64,000 nucleotides of DNA from Bacillota bacterium (GCA_023423045.1 JAFAGA010000055.1:1-64000); one strand, 5' to 3'. Counted from the first letter of the stretch, positions 43,241 to 52,751 are shown. Translations and numbers: made by a program. The notes: generated from the sequence alone by a model not told the origin.

Positions 43241-43887
43241 TTAATAAAAAATTGTGGGAGACTTGGTATATGTCTCAAAATATTTGTCATAAGCTGTTTT
43301 ACAAGCATTGTCCCAAGCTACTACGACAGCAATGTAAGCAGTATTTGCACCTGCAGCTGTTAGTATGGATGCACAAGCGGCAGGGGTAAGCACACCACCG
43401 GTAGCAATTGCTCCCGCGCTTACTGCGGCGGCAGCAATGTCTGCTAAAATCACAAGACCATACGCCGTAATAATTTCACCCTCTTTTGTATTTATAGTGT
43501 CAACTGCTGATTTAAAAGCGGTGAGATAATTTTGATTTTCTGTTACTTCGTGTGTTTTAAAGTAGTATGTACCAAAAAGGCTGCCATCCGGACGGCGTAA
43601 TTCCCACTCATTCGGGTTGCCATAGACTTTGGTGTATTCATAATTGGTGAAGGTGTTTTCATAAATACTTGCTTTTGCCTGAGGTCCGGATACAATGAAA
43701 TCTTCCCCGCGTACCTCAGCCCCTTCGACGGAAACATGGGTGACTTTATCTATCGTTGTGACCCATCTTCCAATACAGTCAGATTATAAGGATTACCTGT
43801 CTCACTGGAAGCAAAGGCCGTTACCGAAAAAGAAACCACCATTACGATTGCTAATGTTATGCACAGTAATCTTTTCCGCTTATTCAT
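43241..43887 (-). pseudogene. Secreted bacteriocin-like protein with one frameshift
   Basis: ATG 43887 has AAAGGAGG upstream. A signal peptide (ITLAIVMVVSFSVTAFA, cut after AFA) is followed by SSETGNPYNLTVLEDG. The frame then stops, but the neighbouring frame continues without interruption as TTIDKVTHVSVEGAEVRGED ... to a hydrophobic, Gly/Ala-rich end (ADIAAAAVSAGAIATGG, LTPAACASILTAAG) and ..YTKSPTIFY. One G added to the run at 43762-43764 gives a protein of about 215 residues. The pattern resembles large secreted bacteriocin-like proteins of the geobacillin-26 type, though I cannot verify this. It is the second gene of an operon with the DUF6147-like gene. Confidence 0.6.
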
Positions 43888-43925
43888 AGAAAAACCTCCT
43901 TTTCATTTTTTGATAGGTTGTTAGA

Positions 43926-44363
43926 TTAATAATAGCCTTCAACTGAAGTACTGACAGTTTCTGTCACACCATTCCTTTTCACATCCGCCATTACACTGAA
44001 GCGATATGTATATCCTGCTGAAACGGCATCTGTTCCAAAGAACGAAAGTGAATCAGTGCTCGAACTCTGGCTCCATGACTTTTCAAGTGTCCAGCTTGTC
44101 CCACTTTTCCGTTCAAGTTTAAATGTTGCCGATATCTTTGTTGTGCCGGATAGCGTTCTTATTTTGCCGGCGCAGCAAGCTTCACCATTTTCAAAGTATA
44201 AGTCAAGCGTGATATCATTAACATTAACCCATTGAGGAGATATGGTCACCTCTCCTTTCGTACCCTGAAATGCATTAGGCTGCATTTGCGCATGAACCGA
44301 AATGCTTTGCGATAGAAAAAGCATTCCGACTAGTAAAAATGCTGCCATTTTCTTAACCTTCAT
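43926..44363 (-). CDS. Secreted DUF6147-like protein
   Basis: About 145 residues. ATG 44363 has AAAGGA ten bases upstream; a GTG at 44372 is an alternative. A signal peptide (MAAFLLVGMLFLSQSISVHA) is cleaved after VHA. The mature part is a beta-sandwich-like domain with PQWVNVNDITLDLYF, KISATFKLERKSGTSW and YTYRFSVMADVKRNG, the pattern of DUF6147. Members are small secreted clostridial proteins, function unknown. It is 38 bases ahead of the bacteriocin-like gene and directly behind copy 2 of the ECF-type promoter motif. Confidence 0.7.
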   Translation of the reverse strand: MKVKKMAAFLLVGMLFLSQSISVHAQMQPNAFQGTKGEVTISPQWVNVNDITLDLYFENGEACCAGKIRTLSGTTKISATFKLERKSGTSWTLEKSWSQSSSTDSLSFFGTDAVSAGYTYRFSVMADVKRNGVTETVSTSVEGYY

Positions 44364-44410
44364 TAGAATCACATCCTTTCAACAATTAGTAAGGCTTAAT
44401 TGTGCCTTCA

Positions 44411-44444
44411 CTTAATAAACGTGTGGAAGAAAATATTCCCTACA
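44411..44444 (-). promoter_or_regulatory. ECF-type promoter motif, copy 2
   Basis: On the minus strand TGTAGGGAA (44444-44436), 13 bases, ACGTTTATTAAG (44422-44411), about 48 bases before the DUF6147-like start. Same sequence and spacing as 43094-43127, which is next to the ECF sigma factor operon. Confidence 0.65.
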
Positions 44445-44757
44445 AATAAAATGTAAAAATTTATAAAAAATTTCCTTGTCTTCTCAATTGAGTGACTGAA
44501 GCTATATGAATTTTCTGCTATAACATTGCTTGACACCATATTGGAGCATCGATATAGTGAATTTACAGAAACATATCGAGAACTTCTTATAATGGAAAAT
44601 GGATCTGAAATTAGTTAGAGGCCAATAAGTAATAGGCTTATCCCGTTAGTAACGCAGTGCAGATTGTGCTGTTCCTGGAGTAATGATAGACAAGGCCGCA
44701 AAATAAGGGTAAAATAAAAAGGTAAAGATGGAGTAGAGACGGGGGTTTTAAAAGACC
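44445..44757. other. Intergenic region with a sigma-A promoter
   Basis: No gene found in these 300 bases. TTGACA (44530-44535) and TATAGT (44553-44558) are 17 bases apart on the plus strand and probably start the transcript of the next gene, with a roughly 190-base leader. I see no known riboswitch in the leader. Confidence 0.5.
44530..44558 (+). promoter_or_regulatory. Sigma-A promoter before the 44.8-kb gene
   Basis: TTGACA, 17-bp spacer, TATAGT. Confidence 0.6.
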
Positions 44758-46098
44758 ATGCACATTGATTTATCCGGAGAAATTATCTGTGGCCAGCGTC
44801 TGAAAAAGATAGTTGATTTTCTGTTTGAAATCAGCGACAGAGTTGATTTGGTCAGCTCCGACTATCATGAAATGACTAAAGAAGAATATGAAAGAGCACA
44901 GATAGAAAGAGAGTATATTCAGAGAGAATTACACTGTGCCAATGGATTTACAGAGGCAGAGCTTGATGATCTGATAGCAGAAGGAGATCCGGAAGCAATT
45001 GAATTATGCCGGAGAATAAAAGCAGCACAAGAAAATGAAGCGTATGACAGGGAGCATAGCTTTATTAAAGCAGATGAAATTGCTGCGATAGTAGAAAAAA
45101 AGTTCAAGGGACTTGCCTGTATTAAGAGAAAAGTGACCTGCCATACCCATTGTACTATTGGAGGTACTGTAGTGGTTTACAGCTTACCGGCTAATGAAGA
45201 ATTGAAAAAGTTATTTACGCAAATGGAGCTTCTGACCTGGCCGTTAAAAACATCAGAGGAAGTTTATCTGGCAGAGGATCCGGCTTTTTATAAGGATGGA
45301 AAAGAAGTGTGTTCCATCTGTTCTCATGAGAGATACATTCATTTGAAGCTGACACAGGAGCAGGTGCTGCAGTTTGAAGCACTTGATATTCCGATGAACG
45401 CTGAGTGGGAAGAGCAGGAAAAGCGAAAGAAGGAATTTCCATTTTTAAAAGAAGTAATTGATATTGTTGCTATGGAAAGCGGAGTGACAACACTTTTAGG
45501 AAGAGGCCTTTTTAATTGGGAAGATGATGATTTTGGCGACTATTTAGAGTTCTTTTCGTGGTTTGAGGAGCATCAAGCTGTGATTCGGACGCGAATTTTA
45601 CCCTGTAAAAAATCTGCGAAAGATATTGTAGAGTACTTATGGCAGAAGTATTCCTTGCAAGAAGATTACTCGGAAGCGATTGAACATCAATGTCAATGGA
45701 GGGCCTGGAATTCCCTTTACGTAAAGCCTTTAGAAGCAAAGATAATTCAATCGGTATCGGAGCTTGAGCCATTCCTGTTTCGCATTAATTACATGGGAGA
45801 AGAGCTGATAGTAGGCGGCGAATATAAAAGTGATTATCTTTTCGTAGATACCATGGGAGCAGAAAATAAGCTTAGGAAATTATTGGAGAGACTTGACGAA
45901 GGAGTATGCGCATTCACCGAACAAGTATCTTTGTCAGATCCCTTATTTCAGTTAATGAAAGAAATTAACAGCTATCGTGGGATTGATGAGTACGAGATAT
46001 ATGATGTGATGTGCTTTAGAACCTATCTGCAGACAATATGGTATGATGACATTAAAACGAAAAAATATCGGACTTGTAAGGATACAGGAAGGGGATAA
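44758..46098 (+). CDS. Hypothetical 446-residue protein
   Basis: Soluble, acidic, no signal peptide. The N-terminal part (1-110) has coiled-coil-like helices (EEYERAQIEREYIQRELH). A region with clustered Cys and His (KRKVTCHTHCTIGG near 125; KEVCSICSHERYIHL near 185) could hold a metal. The C-terminal part (about 250-440) is mixed alpha/beta with many aromatic residues. I recognise no family. The stop codon lies directly before the truncated ABC ATPase, so the deletion that removed the ATPase N-terminus may have changed the end of this gene too. Confidence 0.55.
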   Translation: MHIDLSGEIICGQRLKKIVDFLFEISDRVDLVSSDYHEMTKEEYERAQIEREYIQRELHCANGFTEAELDDLIAEGDPEAIELCRRIKAAQENEAYDREHSFIKADEIAAIVEKKFKGLACIKRKVTCHTHCTIGGTVVVYSLPANEELKKLFTQMELLTWPLKTSEEVYLAEDPAFYKDGKEVCSICSHERYIHLKLTQEQVLQFEALDIPMNAEWEEQEKRKKEFPFLKEVIDIVAMESGVTTLLGRGLFNWEDDDFGDYLEFFSWFEEHQAVIRTRILPCKKSAKDIVEYLWQKYSLQEDYSEAIEHQCQWRAWNSLYVKPLEAKIIQSVSELEPFLFRINYMGEELIVGGEYKSDYLFVDTMGAENKLRKLLERLDEGVCAFTEQVSLSDPLFQLMKEINSYRGIDEYEIYDVMCFRTYLQTIWYDDIKTKKYRTCKDTGRG

Positions 46099-46593
46099 AG
46101 AATAAGTTCTGTAATGGTTATGCAGGATGTTAACCATCAGCTTTTTACGGAGAGCGTTCTGGATGAAGTGCTTTTGAGTATGGCAGAAGAGGATGAGGAT
46201 AGAGCAAGTACAATATTGGAGAGCCTTGACCTTCTGCATCTAAAAGAACTCCATCCCATGTCCCTTTCAGGCGGTCAAAAGCAGCGTGTTGCCATTGCCA
46301 GCGCCATTGCCAGCGAACGGGAAATCATTATATTTGACGAACCTACCAGCGGACTTGATCTGCGGCATATGAAGGAGGTCGCAAGGAATCTGCGTAAGTT
46401 GGTAGCTGCGGGAAAAACGCTTTTTGTGATCACCCATGACCCGGAGTTTATTCTTTCCTGCTGCACTCATCTGCTCCAGCTTGAAAGGGGAGAAGTGATC
46501 GTTAACGAACCCCTTAACACATCGGGCACTGAAAAAATGCTTCATTACTTTAACAATGGTTCGAGACACTCTGTTGAGTCCGAGCAAGGTTAG
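46099..46593 (+). pseudogene. C-terminal fragment of an ECF-type ABC ATPase
   Basis: The first ATG is at 46114, but homology starts at once with SSVMVMQDVNHQLFTESV (Q-loop), so the Walker A part, about 90 residues, is missing. The signature LSGGQKQRVAIASAIASE, Walker B IIIFDEPTSGLD and switch His (VITHDPE) are intact. The layout is that of energy-coupling-factor ATPases (EcfA/CbiO). No transport partner is adjacent. Without Walker A it cannot hydrolyse ATP. Confidence 0.8.
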
Positions 46594-46617
46594 AACGCTA
46601 TTTTAAAAATAAGAAAT

Positions 46618-46668
46618 ATTATAGGCCAGCTTGATTATGCTAATATTCTCAAGCTGGCCTATATTTCT
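46618..46668. terminator. Bidirectional terminator between converging units
   Basis: TATAGGCCAGCTTGA (46620-46634) and TCAAGCTGGCCTATA (46649-46663), perfect 15-bp arms with A- and T-rich flanks on both sides. Confidence 0.88.
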
Positions 46669-46677
46669 CACCAACGG

Positions 46678-48435
46678 CTATGAGGCACTAAGCCTGTTTC
46701 GGCTCCATCCCCGGCTGTTCTCTCTCGCGGTCACAAAATGTTTGTAGATGCCGCCGCTCTGCATCAGTTCTTCATGTGTGCCCTGTTCTGCAATTCCTCC
46801 ATCCGCAATAACTAATATTTTGTCGGCGTGGCGAATGGTATTCAGGCGGTGAGCGATGACCAGCAGGGTTTTGCCCTTGCAAAGCTCACTTATGGCCTGC
46901 TGGATATAGCTTTCATTGTCCGCGTCTACGCTGGCAGTGGCCTCGTCCAGAATTACGATCGGTGCATCTTTCAAAATACAACGGGCGATAGAAATGCGTT
47001 GCTGCTCGCCTCCGGAAAGACTTGCACCTCCTTCGCCTACCATGGTGTCAAATCCATCAGGCAGTTCCATAATAAAGTCATAGCACCGTGCCTTTTTTGC
47101 TGCCTCTATCACTTCCTCACGGCTGGCACTGGGTCTGCCCATGCTGATGTTGTTGTAAATGGTATCCTGGAACAGATATACTCGTTGAAACACCATGCTG
47201 ATATGATCCATCAGATTGCTGAGCGGAACATGACGCACATCCTGGCCACATACCAGAATATGACCGGATTGTATATCCCAGAAACGTGCCAGGAGACTTG
47301 CGATTGTGGATTTTCCTCCACCGGATGGACCTACCAACGCAAGCATTTGATTCTTTGCCAAGTCAAAGGAGATATTATTCAACACATTCTTTTCCCCGTA
47401 GGCAAAGCTGACGTTTTTAAACTGTATTTGGAATGATGAGCTGCGCTCGGGAATCGTCTTGGTGCCGCTGTCCGGAAGTTCCTGCTGTGCAAAAACCTCT
47501 TCAATGCGATCCATACAGCTATTCATAACCGTAAGACGTGCACTTTGTCCATACAATGCCTTAAGCGGTCCAAACAGGTCAAACACAAAAAGCATGATGC
47601 CGACCAGGTAGGTTACGTCCAACGCTCCTCTAAAATGCAGGAAGAGAGAAAGTGCAATTACAACAACTACGCCAAAGCCATAAATCAGATTGAGCCCACG
47701 CTGCCAAGGTGTATGGTTTTCTTCAAACTCCAGACTGGTGCGGCAAGTTTCAAGGAAGCTTTCTGTGAGCCCCTTGGATTTCTCACCCAGCAGGTTATAG
47801 GTTTTGATGATACCTATTCCCTCCGTAAAGTCCAAAACAGCCTCGGTTAAATTCTCCAGCTGTTCCTGACGAATAGCAGAATCCTGTATAGCCTCTTTCT
47901 TAAGGCCCCGTGCTAACAGCAGGATCATAAAAACCACACTTAAGCCTGCCAGGCCAATCCATGGGTTAAAGAAGAAGAGAAACACCAGAAGAATGCCCTG
48001 GGAAAAGAGATAGCTCATCATATCAGCCAGTACATTCATGCAGTTTTCCTCAATAAAAACCATGTCAGTGGATAGCACGGAACTGATTTTACCAATATTA
48101 CCCTCAGTAAAATAACCCATGGGCATTTTGCGTAAATGTGCACCCAGCTCCATACGCTTGTCGGCAAAAAGCAGGAAGCCGGCCGCCGATTGCAGCCTGT
48201 CAGCAATATGATGGAACAGCATCTGCAGCAGTAAAATTATAACTAAGGCAGCACTAATTTGCAGACACAAAGCCGGGGATGCATTGCCGTAATAGAAGGA
48301 AGCAAGGGCGAAAAATGCAAGTCCAATGGGAGCATTTTTCAAAATACCTTTCAAAAAGGAGAATACAAAGGCCAGAGCAATCCTTCCCTTATATTTTCCG
48401 GAAGCCATAAAAATACGTTTCATTAAAGCTGTCAT
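46678..48435 (-). CDS. ABC half-transporter B, module 1
   Basis: About 585 residues from the ATG that overlaps the upstream ABC stop (ATGA at 48435-48432). Six membrane segments (1-310) are followed by a nucleotide-binding domain: GPSGGGKST, signature LSGGEQQR, Walker B IVILDEATASVD. It pairs with the next gene upstream to form a heterodimeric type IV (exporter-fold) transporter. Such pairs include multidrug exporters but also the YbtPQ/IrtAB siderophore importers. A GTTAG-N6-CTAAC box before the operon recurs before feoB, giving a slight lean to metals (inference). Confidence 0.87.
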   Translation of the reverse strand: MTALMKRIFMASGKYKGRIALAFVFSFLKGILKNAPIGLAFFALASFYYGNASPALCLQISAALVIILLLQMLFHHIADRLQSAAGFLLFADKRMELGAHLRKMPMGYFTEGNIGKISSVLSTDMVFIEENCMNVLADMMSYLFSQGILLVFLFFFNPWIGLAGLSVVFMILLLARGLKKEAIQDSAIRQEQLENLTEAVLDFTEGIGIIKTYNLLGEKSKGLTESFLETCRTSLEFEENHTPWQRGLNLIYGFGVVVVIALSLFLHFRGALDVTYLVGIMLFVFDLFGPLKALYGQSARLTVMNSCMDRIEEVFAQQELPDSGTKTIPERSSSFQIQFKNVSFAYGEKNVLNNISFDLAKNQMLALVGPSGGGKSTIASLLARFWDIQSGHILVCGQDVRHVPLSNLMDHISMVFQRVYLFQDTIYNNISMGRPSASREEVIEAAKKARCYDFIMELPDGFDTMVGEGGASLSGGEQQRISIARCILKDAPIVILDEATASVDADNESYIQQAISELCKGKTLLVIAHRLNTIRHADKILVIADGGIAEQGTHEELMQSGGIYKHFVTARENSRGWSRNRLSAS

Positions 48436-50183
48436 ATCGTTTCTCCCCCTCTCTCTATGCTGACCTTCCATTGTGCACTGTTTTGAGCAGCCTGCCAAAG
48501 CTTTTGATAGGTTGGGCAGGTCGTAAGCAAATCCTCATGGGTGCCGGCTTTCACTAGATTCCCGGCATCCAAAACACAAATCTGATCGGCATTTATTATG
48601 GAATGCAGACGATGAGCGATGACAATAACCGTTTTACCCTGAATAACCTCAGCAATAGCCTCGTTCATCTTTTCTTCATTCTCCGGATCCATAAAGGCAG
48701 TTGCTTCGTCCAGTACCACAATAGGAGCATTTTTTAAGATGGCACGAGCCAGAGAAATGCGTTGGCGCTCACCACCGGAAAGCTGTTTGCCTCCATCACC
48801 TGCCATGGTATGGATGCCCTTTTCCAGCCTGGCTAAAAATTCACCGCATTGTGCTTTTTCAGCGGCTGCCATTACTTCCTCATCCGAAGCACCCGGTCTG
48901 CCCAGCCTGATATTTTCCAAAAGGCTTATGTTGAAGAGAAACTGTTCCTGTGCCACATAGGAGATCTGATGATTTAGCGCCTCAAGACTCATATGACGGA
49001 TATCCTGACCGCCTATTTTAACAGCGCCGCCGGTTACATCGTAAAAATGCACTAATAGCTTGGCAAGGGTACTTTTACCGCTGCCTGATTCACCGATCAG
49101 TGCAGTTAAGCTGCCCTCCGGAATGTTAAGATTAACACCATGAAGTACCTCAGTTTCTTTGTAAGCAAAGCGTACATTATCAAACTGTATACTGTAATCC
49201 TTGCCTGAAAAGGATGATGCGGACTGCTTAAGGGGCGGCTCGCCCATCATCTGCTCCAGGTTGGAGACAGTATAGTTAATCCGCACCATGGTGGGGAAGA
49301 AATTCATTACCCGAAGGAGAGGTGCACTGATTCCAAAGGACATGCAGAGTGAAAGCGCCAGATTCGGTAAGGTAGAGTAACCTTGCATGACAAAATATGA
49401 GCCGACCGGAAGAACAAAGAGCGCTACGCAGGGCACAAGGCTGTTATAAATCGCCATCCATGGCCAGCAGGCTTTGTACCATGCCAGTGTGAAGTCCCGG
49501 TAATTTTTGATATCATTTTCATAACGCCGATAGGATTCGCCGTCCCGGTTAAATACCTTGACCACTTCCATGCCGTTTATATACTCCACGATGGTCCGGT
49601 TCATCTTCTGGGCCGATAGGTAGTAGTCATCCATCTTACTTGTGCCGCTGTTGTACATTGCCATCATGGCAATGGCTCCAAGGGGTAAAGAGGCAAGGGC
49701 CAGAAGTGCCATACGCCAGTCGACAAGAAACATGCCGAGGAACACCAGCACAGGAATGGTGATATTGGCAATCCCTTCGGGGATGGCATGGGCCAAGGGA
49801 AGTTCTATGGTTTCAATGTCGTCGATGAACATCTTTTTGATGGAGCCCACACCCTTTTCCTGGATGACGCCCAAGGGAAGGCCCTCCAGCTTGCCCTGAA
49901 GGGAGATGCGAAGATTTTTCAGCGTGTTGTACGCGGCGTTGTGGGAGAGTGAAAGACCTTTTATGTACAGCACGGCATACAGTACCGTGCAGACAGCAAT
50001 GGCGGCGATGCGCCAGATCACATAATCTGCCGTAATCGGTTCATGCATCAGCAGAGGCCTTATAATTTGGTAGATAAACCAAAATGGAAGCACCTGCATG
50101 ACCATTCCTGCCAACATGGCAGCAATAGCAGCGTAGGTGGTTTTTCGGTGTTCACCGGCATAGCCCAATATCTTTTTGAACAA
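48432..50183 (-). CDS. ABC half-transporter A, module 1
   Basis: 583 residues, six membrane segments (1-300) and a nucleotide-binding domain: GESGSGKST, signature LSGGERQR, Walker B IVVLDEATAFMDPENE (catalytic Glu present). AAAGGAGGG precedes the start (50183). It is the first gene of the operon, downstream of a terminator for the TetR gene and a palindromic box (50214-50229). The D-loop AFMDPENE matches that of the module 2 partner, and the two modules look like a duplication. Confidence 0.88.
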   Translation of the reverse strand: MFKKILGYAGEHRKTTYAAIAAMLAGMVMQVLPFWFIYQIIRPLLMHEPITADYVIWRIAAIAVCTVLYAVLYIKGLSLSHNAAYNTLKNLRISLQGKLEGLPLGVIQEKGVGSIKKMFIDDIETIELPLAHAIPEGIANITIPVLVFLGMFLVDWRMALLALASLPLGAIAMMAMYNSGTSKMDDYYLSAQKMNRTIVEYINGMEVVKVFNRDGESYRRYENDIKNYRDFTLAWYKACWPWMAIYNSLVPCVALFVLPVGSYFVMQGYSTLPNLALSLCMSFGISAPLLRVMNFFPTMVRINYTVSNLEQMMGEPPLKQSASSFSGKDYSIQFDNVRFAYKETEVLHGVNLNIPEGSLTALIGESGSGKSTLAKLLVHFYDVTGGAVKIGGQDIRHMSLEALNHQISYVAQEQFLFNISLLENIRLGRPGASDEEVMAAAEKAQCGEFLARLEKGIHTMAGDGGKQLSGGERQRISLARAILKNAPIVVLDEATAFMDPENEEKMNEAIAEVIQGKTVIVIAHRLHSIINADQICVLDAGNLVKAGTHEDLLTTCPTYQKLWQAAQNSAQWKVSIERGGETI

Positions 50184-50213
50184 AATGAAACCCTCCTTTA
50201 TGAATTAATAGAA

Positions 50214-50229
50214 GTTAGCTATAGCTAAC
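50214..50229. promoter_or_regulatory. GTTAG-N6-CTAAC palindrome, ABC module 1
   Basis: GTTAGCTATAGCTAAC, extended to the perfect 20-bp palindrome 50212-50231, 31 bases before the ABC A start. Related boxes lie at 54544-54559 (30 bases before the module 2 start) and 61925-61940 (19 bases before feoB). Confidence 0.7.
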
Positions 50230-50244
50230 TTGAAGCCAAATAAA

Positions 50245-50265
50245 AATCCCTTTGATTTAAGGGAA
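50245..50265 (-). terminator. Terminator after TetR, module 1
   Basis: On the minus strand CCCTT, 6-base loop, AAGGG, then ATTTTTATTT. It directly follows the regulator stop, so the ABC operon has its own promoter. Confidence 0.65.
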
Positions 50266-50267
50266 TT

Positions 50268-50885
50268 TTATTCAGGTGTGAACCCCAAGACTTTATTCCA
50301 GTTGAACAGGTTACAGATTAGCCCGCAGTGAGCTTCAATCTGATTCCAGGTGTAACCGTGAATAAATGGCTCGTAAACCGTTGTCCAGAAGGCAGAAAGC
50401 AAGATGTGCATTTCCACCATAGAGATGTCTGCATGAGTCAGCCCCCGATTTTTTGCCTCCAGAAAATATTCATGGGTCTTAGTTGTCATTATTTCCGCGA
50501 AGTCGTGCTGGAAATTGGCATATCTGGTCCCGGCCGCACCTGAGATCAGCAGCACAAAGCCGTCGTGATATTGATAGAGGAAGCGAAACCATGAAAGCAT
50601 ACTTTCATTCATCTCCCAGGCTTTGATAAGCATCTCATCGGACAGGGTACATGCTGGAACGGCACTTCGCTTTTCCACATAATCCTCCAGCGCTGCAAAA
50701 GTATCCGCCACCACGGCGCAGAACAATTCTTCTTTTCCTTTATATCGCTTATACAGTGCACCGGTGGTAACTCCGGCATCTTCACAGATTGTTTTTAAAG
50801 AGGCTTTTTCAAATCCCCGGGCAAGAAATTCTTTTTTTGCGCTCTCCAGAATGCGGGGATCGATGGAGCGGTCCGGTTTGGACAT
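50268..50885 (-). CDS. TetR-family regulator, module 1
   Basis: 205 residues. The HTH (about 10-55) has ILESAKKEFLARGFEKASLK and GVTTGALYKRYKGKEELF. The ligand-binding part is helical and carries no signature. AAGGAGGTG precedes ATG 50885. A large inverted repeat in its own promoter region (50909-50948) is a probable operator, and the protein probably represses itself and perhaps the ABC genes downstream. Confidence 0.87.
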   Translation of the reverse strand: MSKPDRSIDPRILESAKKEFLARGFEKASLKTICEDAGVTTGALYKRYKGKEELFCAVVADTFAALEDYVEKRSAVPACTLSDEMLIKAWEMNESMLSWFRFLYQYHDGFVLLISGAAGTRYANFQHDFAEIMTTKTHEYFLEAKNRGLTHADISMVEMHILLSAFWTTVYEPFIHGYTWNQIEAHCGLICNLFNWNKVLGFTPE

Positions 50886-50908
50886 AGATTCATTTCACCT
50901 CCTTATAA

Positions 50909-50948
50909 AAAGTGATAATTGAAATACCGATAATTCAATTATCACTTT
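50909..50948. promoter_or_regulatory. TetR operator, module 1
   Basis: AAAGTGATAATTGAA (50909-50923) and TTCAATTATCACTTT (50934-50948), a perfect 15-bp inverted repeat with a 10-base spacer, 24 bases before the TetR start. Confidence 0.75.
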
Positions 50949-51014
50949 ATCAGGAGAAGCATAATTTGTCAATTACTATTTTAAAATTGTATCATTATTA
51001 TCAAAGTAATAAAA

Positions 51015-52751
51015 CTACGCCCCCAGTTTCCAGCCAATGGATTTTTTTCGCATGTTAATAAAGTCGGAATAAAGACCGCCTGCTTTCATAAGTTCCTGGT
51101 GGGTGCCTCTCTGGATTATTTTTCCCTGATCCAGCACCAAAATCTGATGGGCGCCTTGTACTGTTTTAAGCCGGTGGGCAATCATAATAATGGTTTTACC
51201 CTGAGTAAGTTCGGCAATGGCCTCCTGCAGGAGGGTCTCGTTTTCGGGGTCCACGTTGGCAGTGGCTTCGTCAAGAATAATGATGGGAGCATCCTTAAGC
51301 AAAGCGCGGGCAATGGAGATGCGCTGCTTTTCTCCGCCTGAAATGGTGGCACCGCCTTCACCGATCATGGTGTCGTATCCATGGGGCAAGGCGCTGATGA
51401 AGTCATGGCAGCAGGCTTTTTTAGCTGCGGTTTCCACTTCTTCCATAGTGGCGTCCGGCTTGCCGAACCTTATGTTGTTGGCTATCGTATCGTTAAAAAG
51501 GTAGACATTTTGAAATACCATGCTGAAGTTGGCAAGCAGGCTGTCCAACGTATATTCCCGCACGTCAGTTCCGCCAAGAGTGATATGGCCGCTGTCCACA
51601 TCCCAAAAACGGGACATAAGATTTGTAAGTGTGGTTTTACCGCCGCCGGAAGGCCCGACAATAGCAGTGGTGGTCCCTTGAGGAATTTCAAAAGAAACAT
51701 CATCGATTACCTTTTTGTTTTCATAACGGAAGGTAACATGTTCCCCCTTAATGGTATAGGTTCTGGGGATGAGGGCTTTGCCGTCCGTATCCATAACCGG
51801 GGTTTCAAACACCTTGTTAATCCTATCCATGGAAAGATCCAATACTCTCAGAAGGGAACTGTAACTGCCGGCCGATTCCAGCTGTGCGTACACCATAAAG
51901 GAGGAAATAACAAGCAGAAGACAGCTTATAAGCTCCATAGAGTTATTAACATAAAGTACGATGGAAAGGAAGATCATGGCGATACCAAATAGCTTAAGTA
52001 CCAGGCTTTGAAGGCAGGTGTACGGCACAAAAGTCTTTTCAAGGGTAACGTTGATTTCCTCATTTTCTCTGATGGCACGATCCACTGTTTTGTTGGCTTC
52101 CTGGTCAAGATTATAGGAGCGCACAACTCCAATCCCCTGTACATACTCCAAAACAGATGCCACCAACTTTGCATCAGAGGATGTTTTGAGGGGAGATACT
52201 TTGTGGGACTTTTTCTGCATGAGGGCGTTGATACCGAAGAACACAGCAATGCCAAGGATGAGCAGCAGCCCTATACGCCAGTCGTAGAACAGGAGAGCAA
52301 GGGTAAACATGGCAGTGCTCAGGATCCCCTGGGTGGTAAGCATAATCACCCGTGTAGCAACATCCTGCAGGTTTTCAGCGGTGTTGGTGGTAATCGAGGT
52401 AATATCACCGATACTATTGTCGTTGAAATACCCCATGGGCATATATTTAAGCCGTTCACCGATTTCCACCCTCTTGTCGGTAGCGACGGTATAGCCACCG
52501 ATGGTCTGTTTCATAGTAAGGCTTCGACGGGTAAGAGTACAGCCTGTAATACTTACAAGCATAATGCCAAGAGCAGTCCATACCGTTTTCATACTTGTGT
52601 TACCCTCGATCAGTGCAGTAAGAACAACAGCAATCGCAGGGATACGCAGCGCTTCAAATATTGCATGGAGCAGTGACAGCCCCAGTGATTGATAAAACAG
52701 ACGGCTTTGGCTGCCGCTGAACTGAAAGAACTTTTTAAATATTGCAATCAT
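51015..52751 (-). CDS. ABC half-transporter B, module 2
   Basis: 578 residues, six membrane segments (about 1-300), NBD with GPSGGGKTTL, signature ISGGEKQRISIARALL and Walker B IIILDEATANVDPENE. The start overlaps the stop of its partner by four bases, so the two are made in equal amounts. It corresponds in position to the module 1 B gene, with similar NBD motifs (SGGEQQR against SGGEKQR). Substrate not evident. Confidence 0.87.
   Translation of the reverse strand: MIAIFKKFFQFSGSQSRLFYQSLGLSLLHAIFEALRIPAIAVVLTALIEGNTSMKTVWTALGIMLVSITGCTLTRRSLTMKQTIGGYTVATDKRVEIGERLKYMPMGYFNDNSIGDITSITTNTAENLQDVATRVIMLTTQGILSTAMFTLALLFYDWRIGLLLILGIAVFFGINALMQKKSHKVSPLKTSSDAKLVASVLEYVQGIGVVRSYNLDQEANKTVDRAIRENEEINVTLEKTFVPYTCLQSLVLKLFGIAMIFLSIVLYVNNSMELISCLLLVISSFMVYAQLESAGSYSSLLRVLDLSMDRINKVFETPVMDTDGKALIPRTYTIKGEHVTFRYENKKVIDDVSFEIPQGTTTAIVGPSGGGKTTLTNLMSRFWDVDSGHITLGGTDVREYTLDSLLANFSMVFQNVYLFNDTIANNIRFGKPDATMEEVETAAKKACCHDFISALPHGYDTMIGEGGATISGGEKQRISIARALLKDAPIIILDEATANVDPENETLLQEAIAELTQGKTIIMIAHRLKTVQGAHQILVLDQGKIIQRGTHQELMKAGGLYSDFINMRKKSIGWKLGA

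Noticed and set aside
50212..50231. DtxR/IdeR box
   Set aside because: The DtxR consensus has one base between GTTAG and CTAAC; here there are six.
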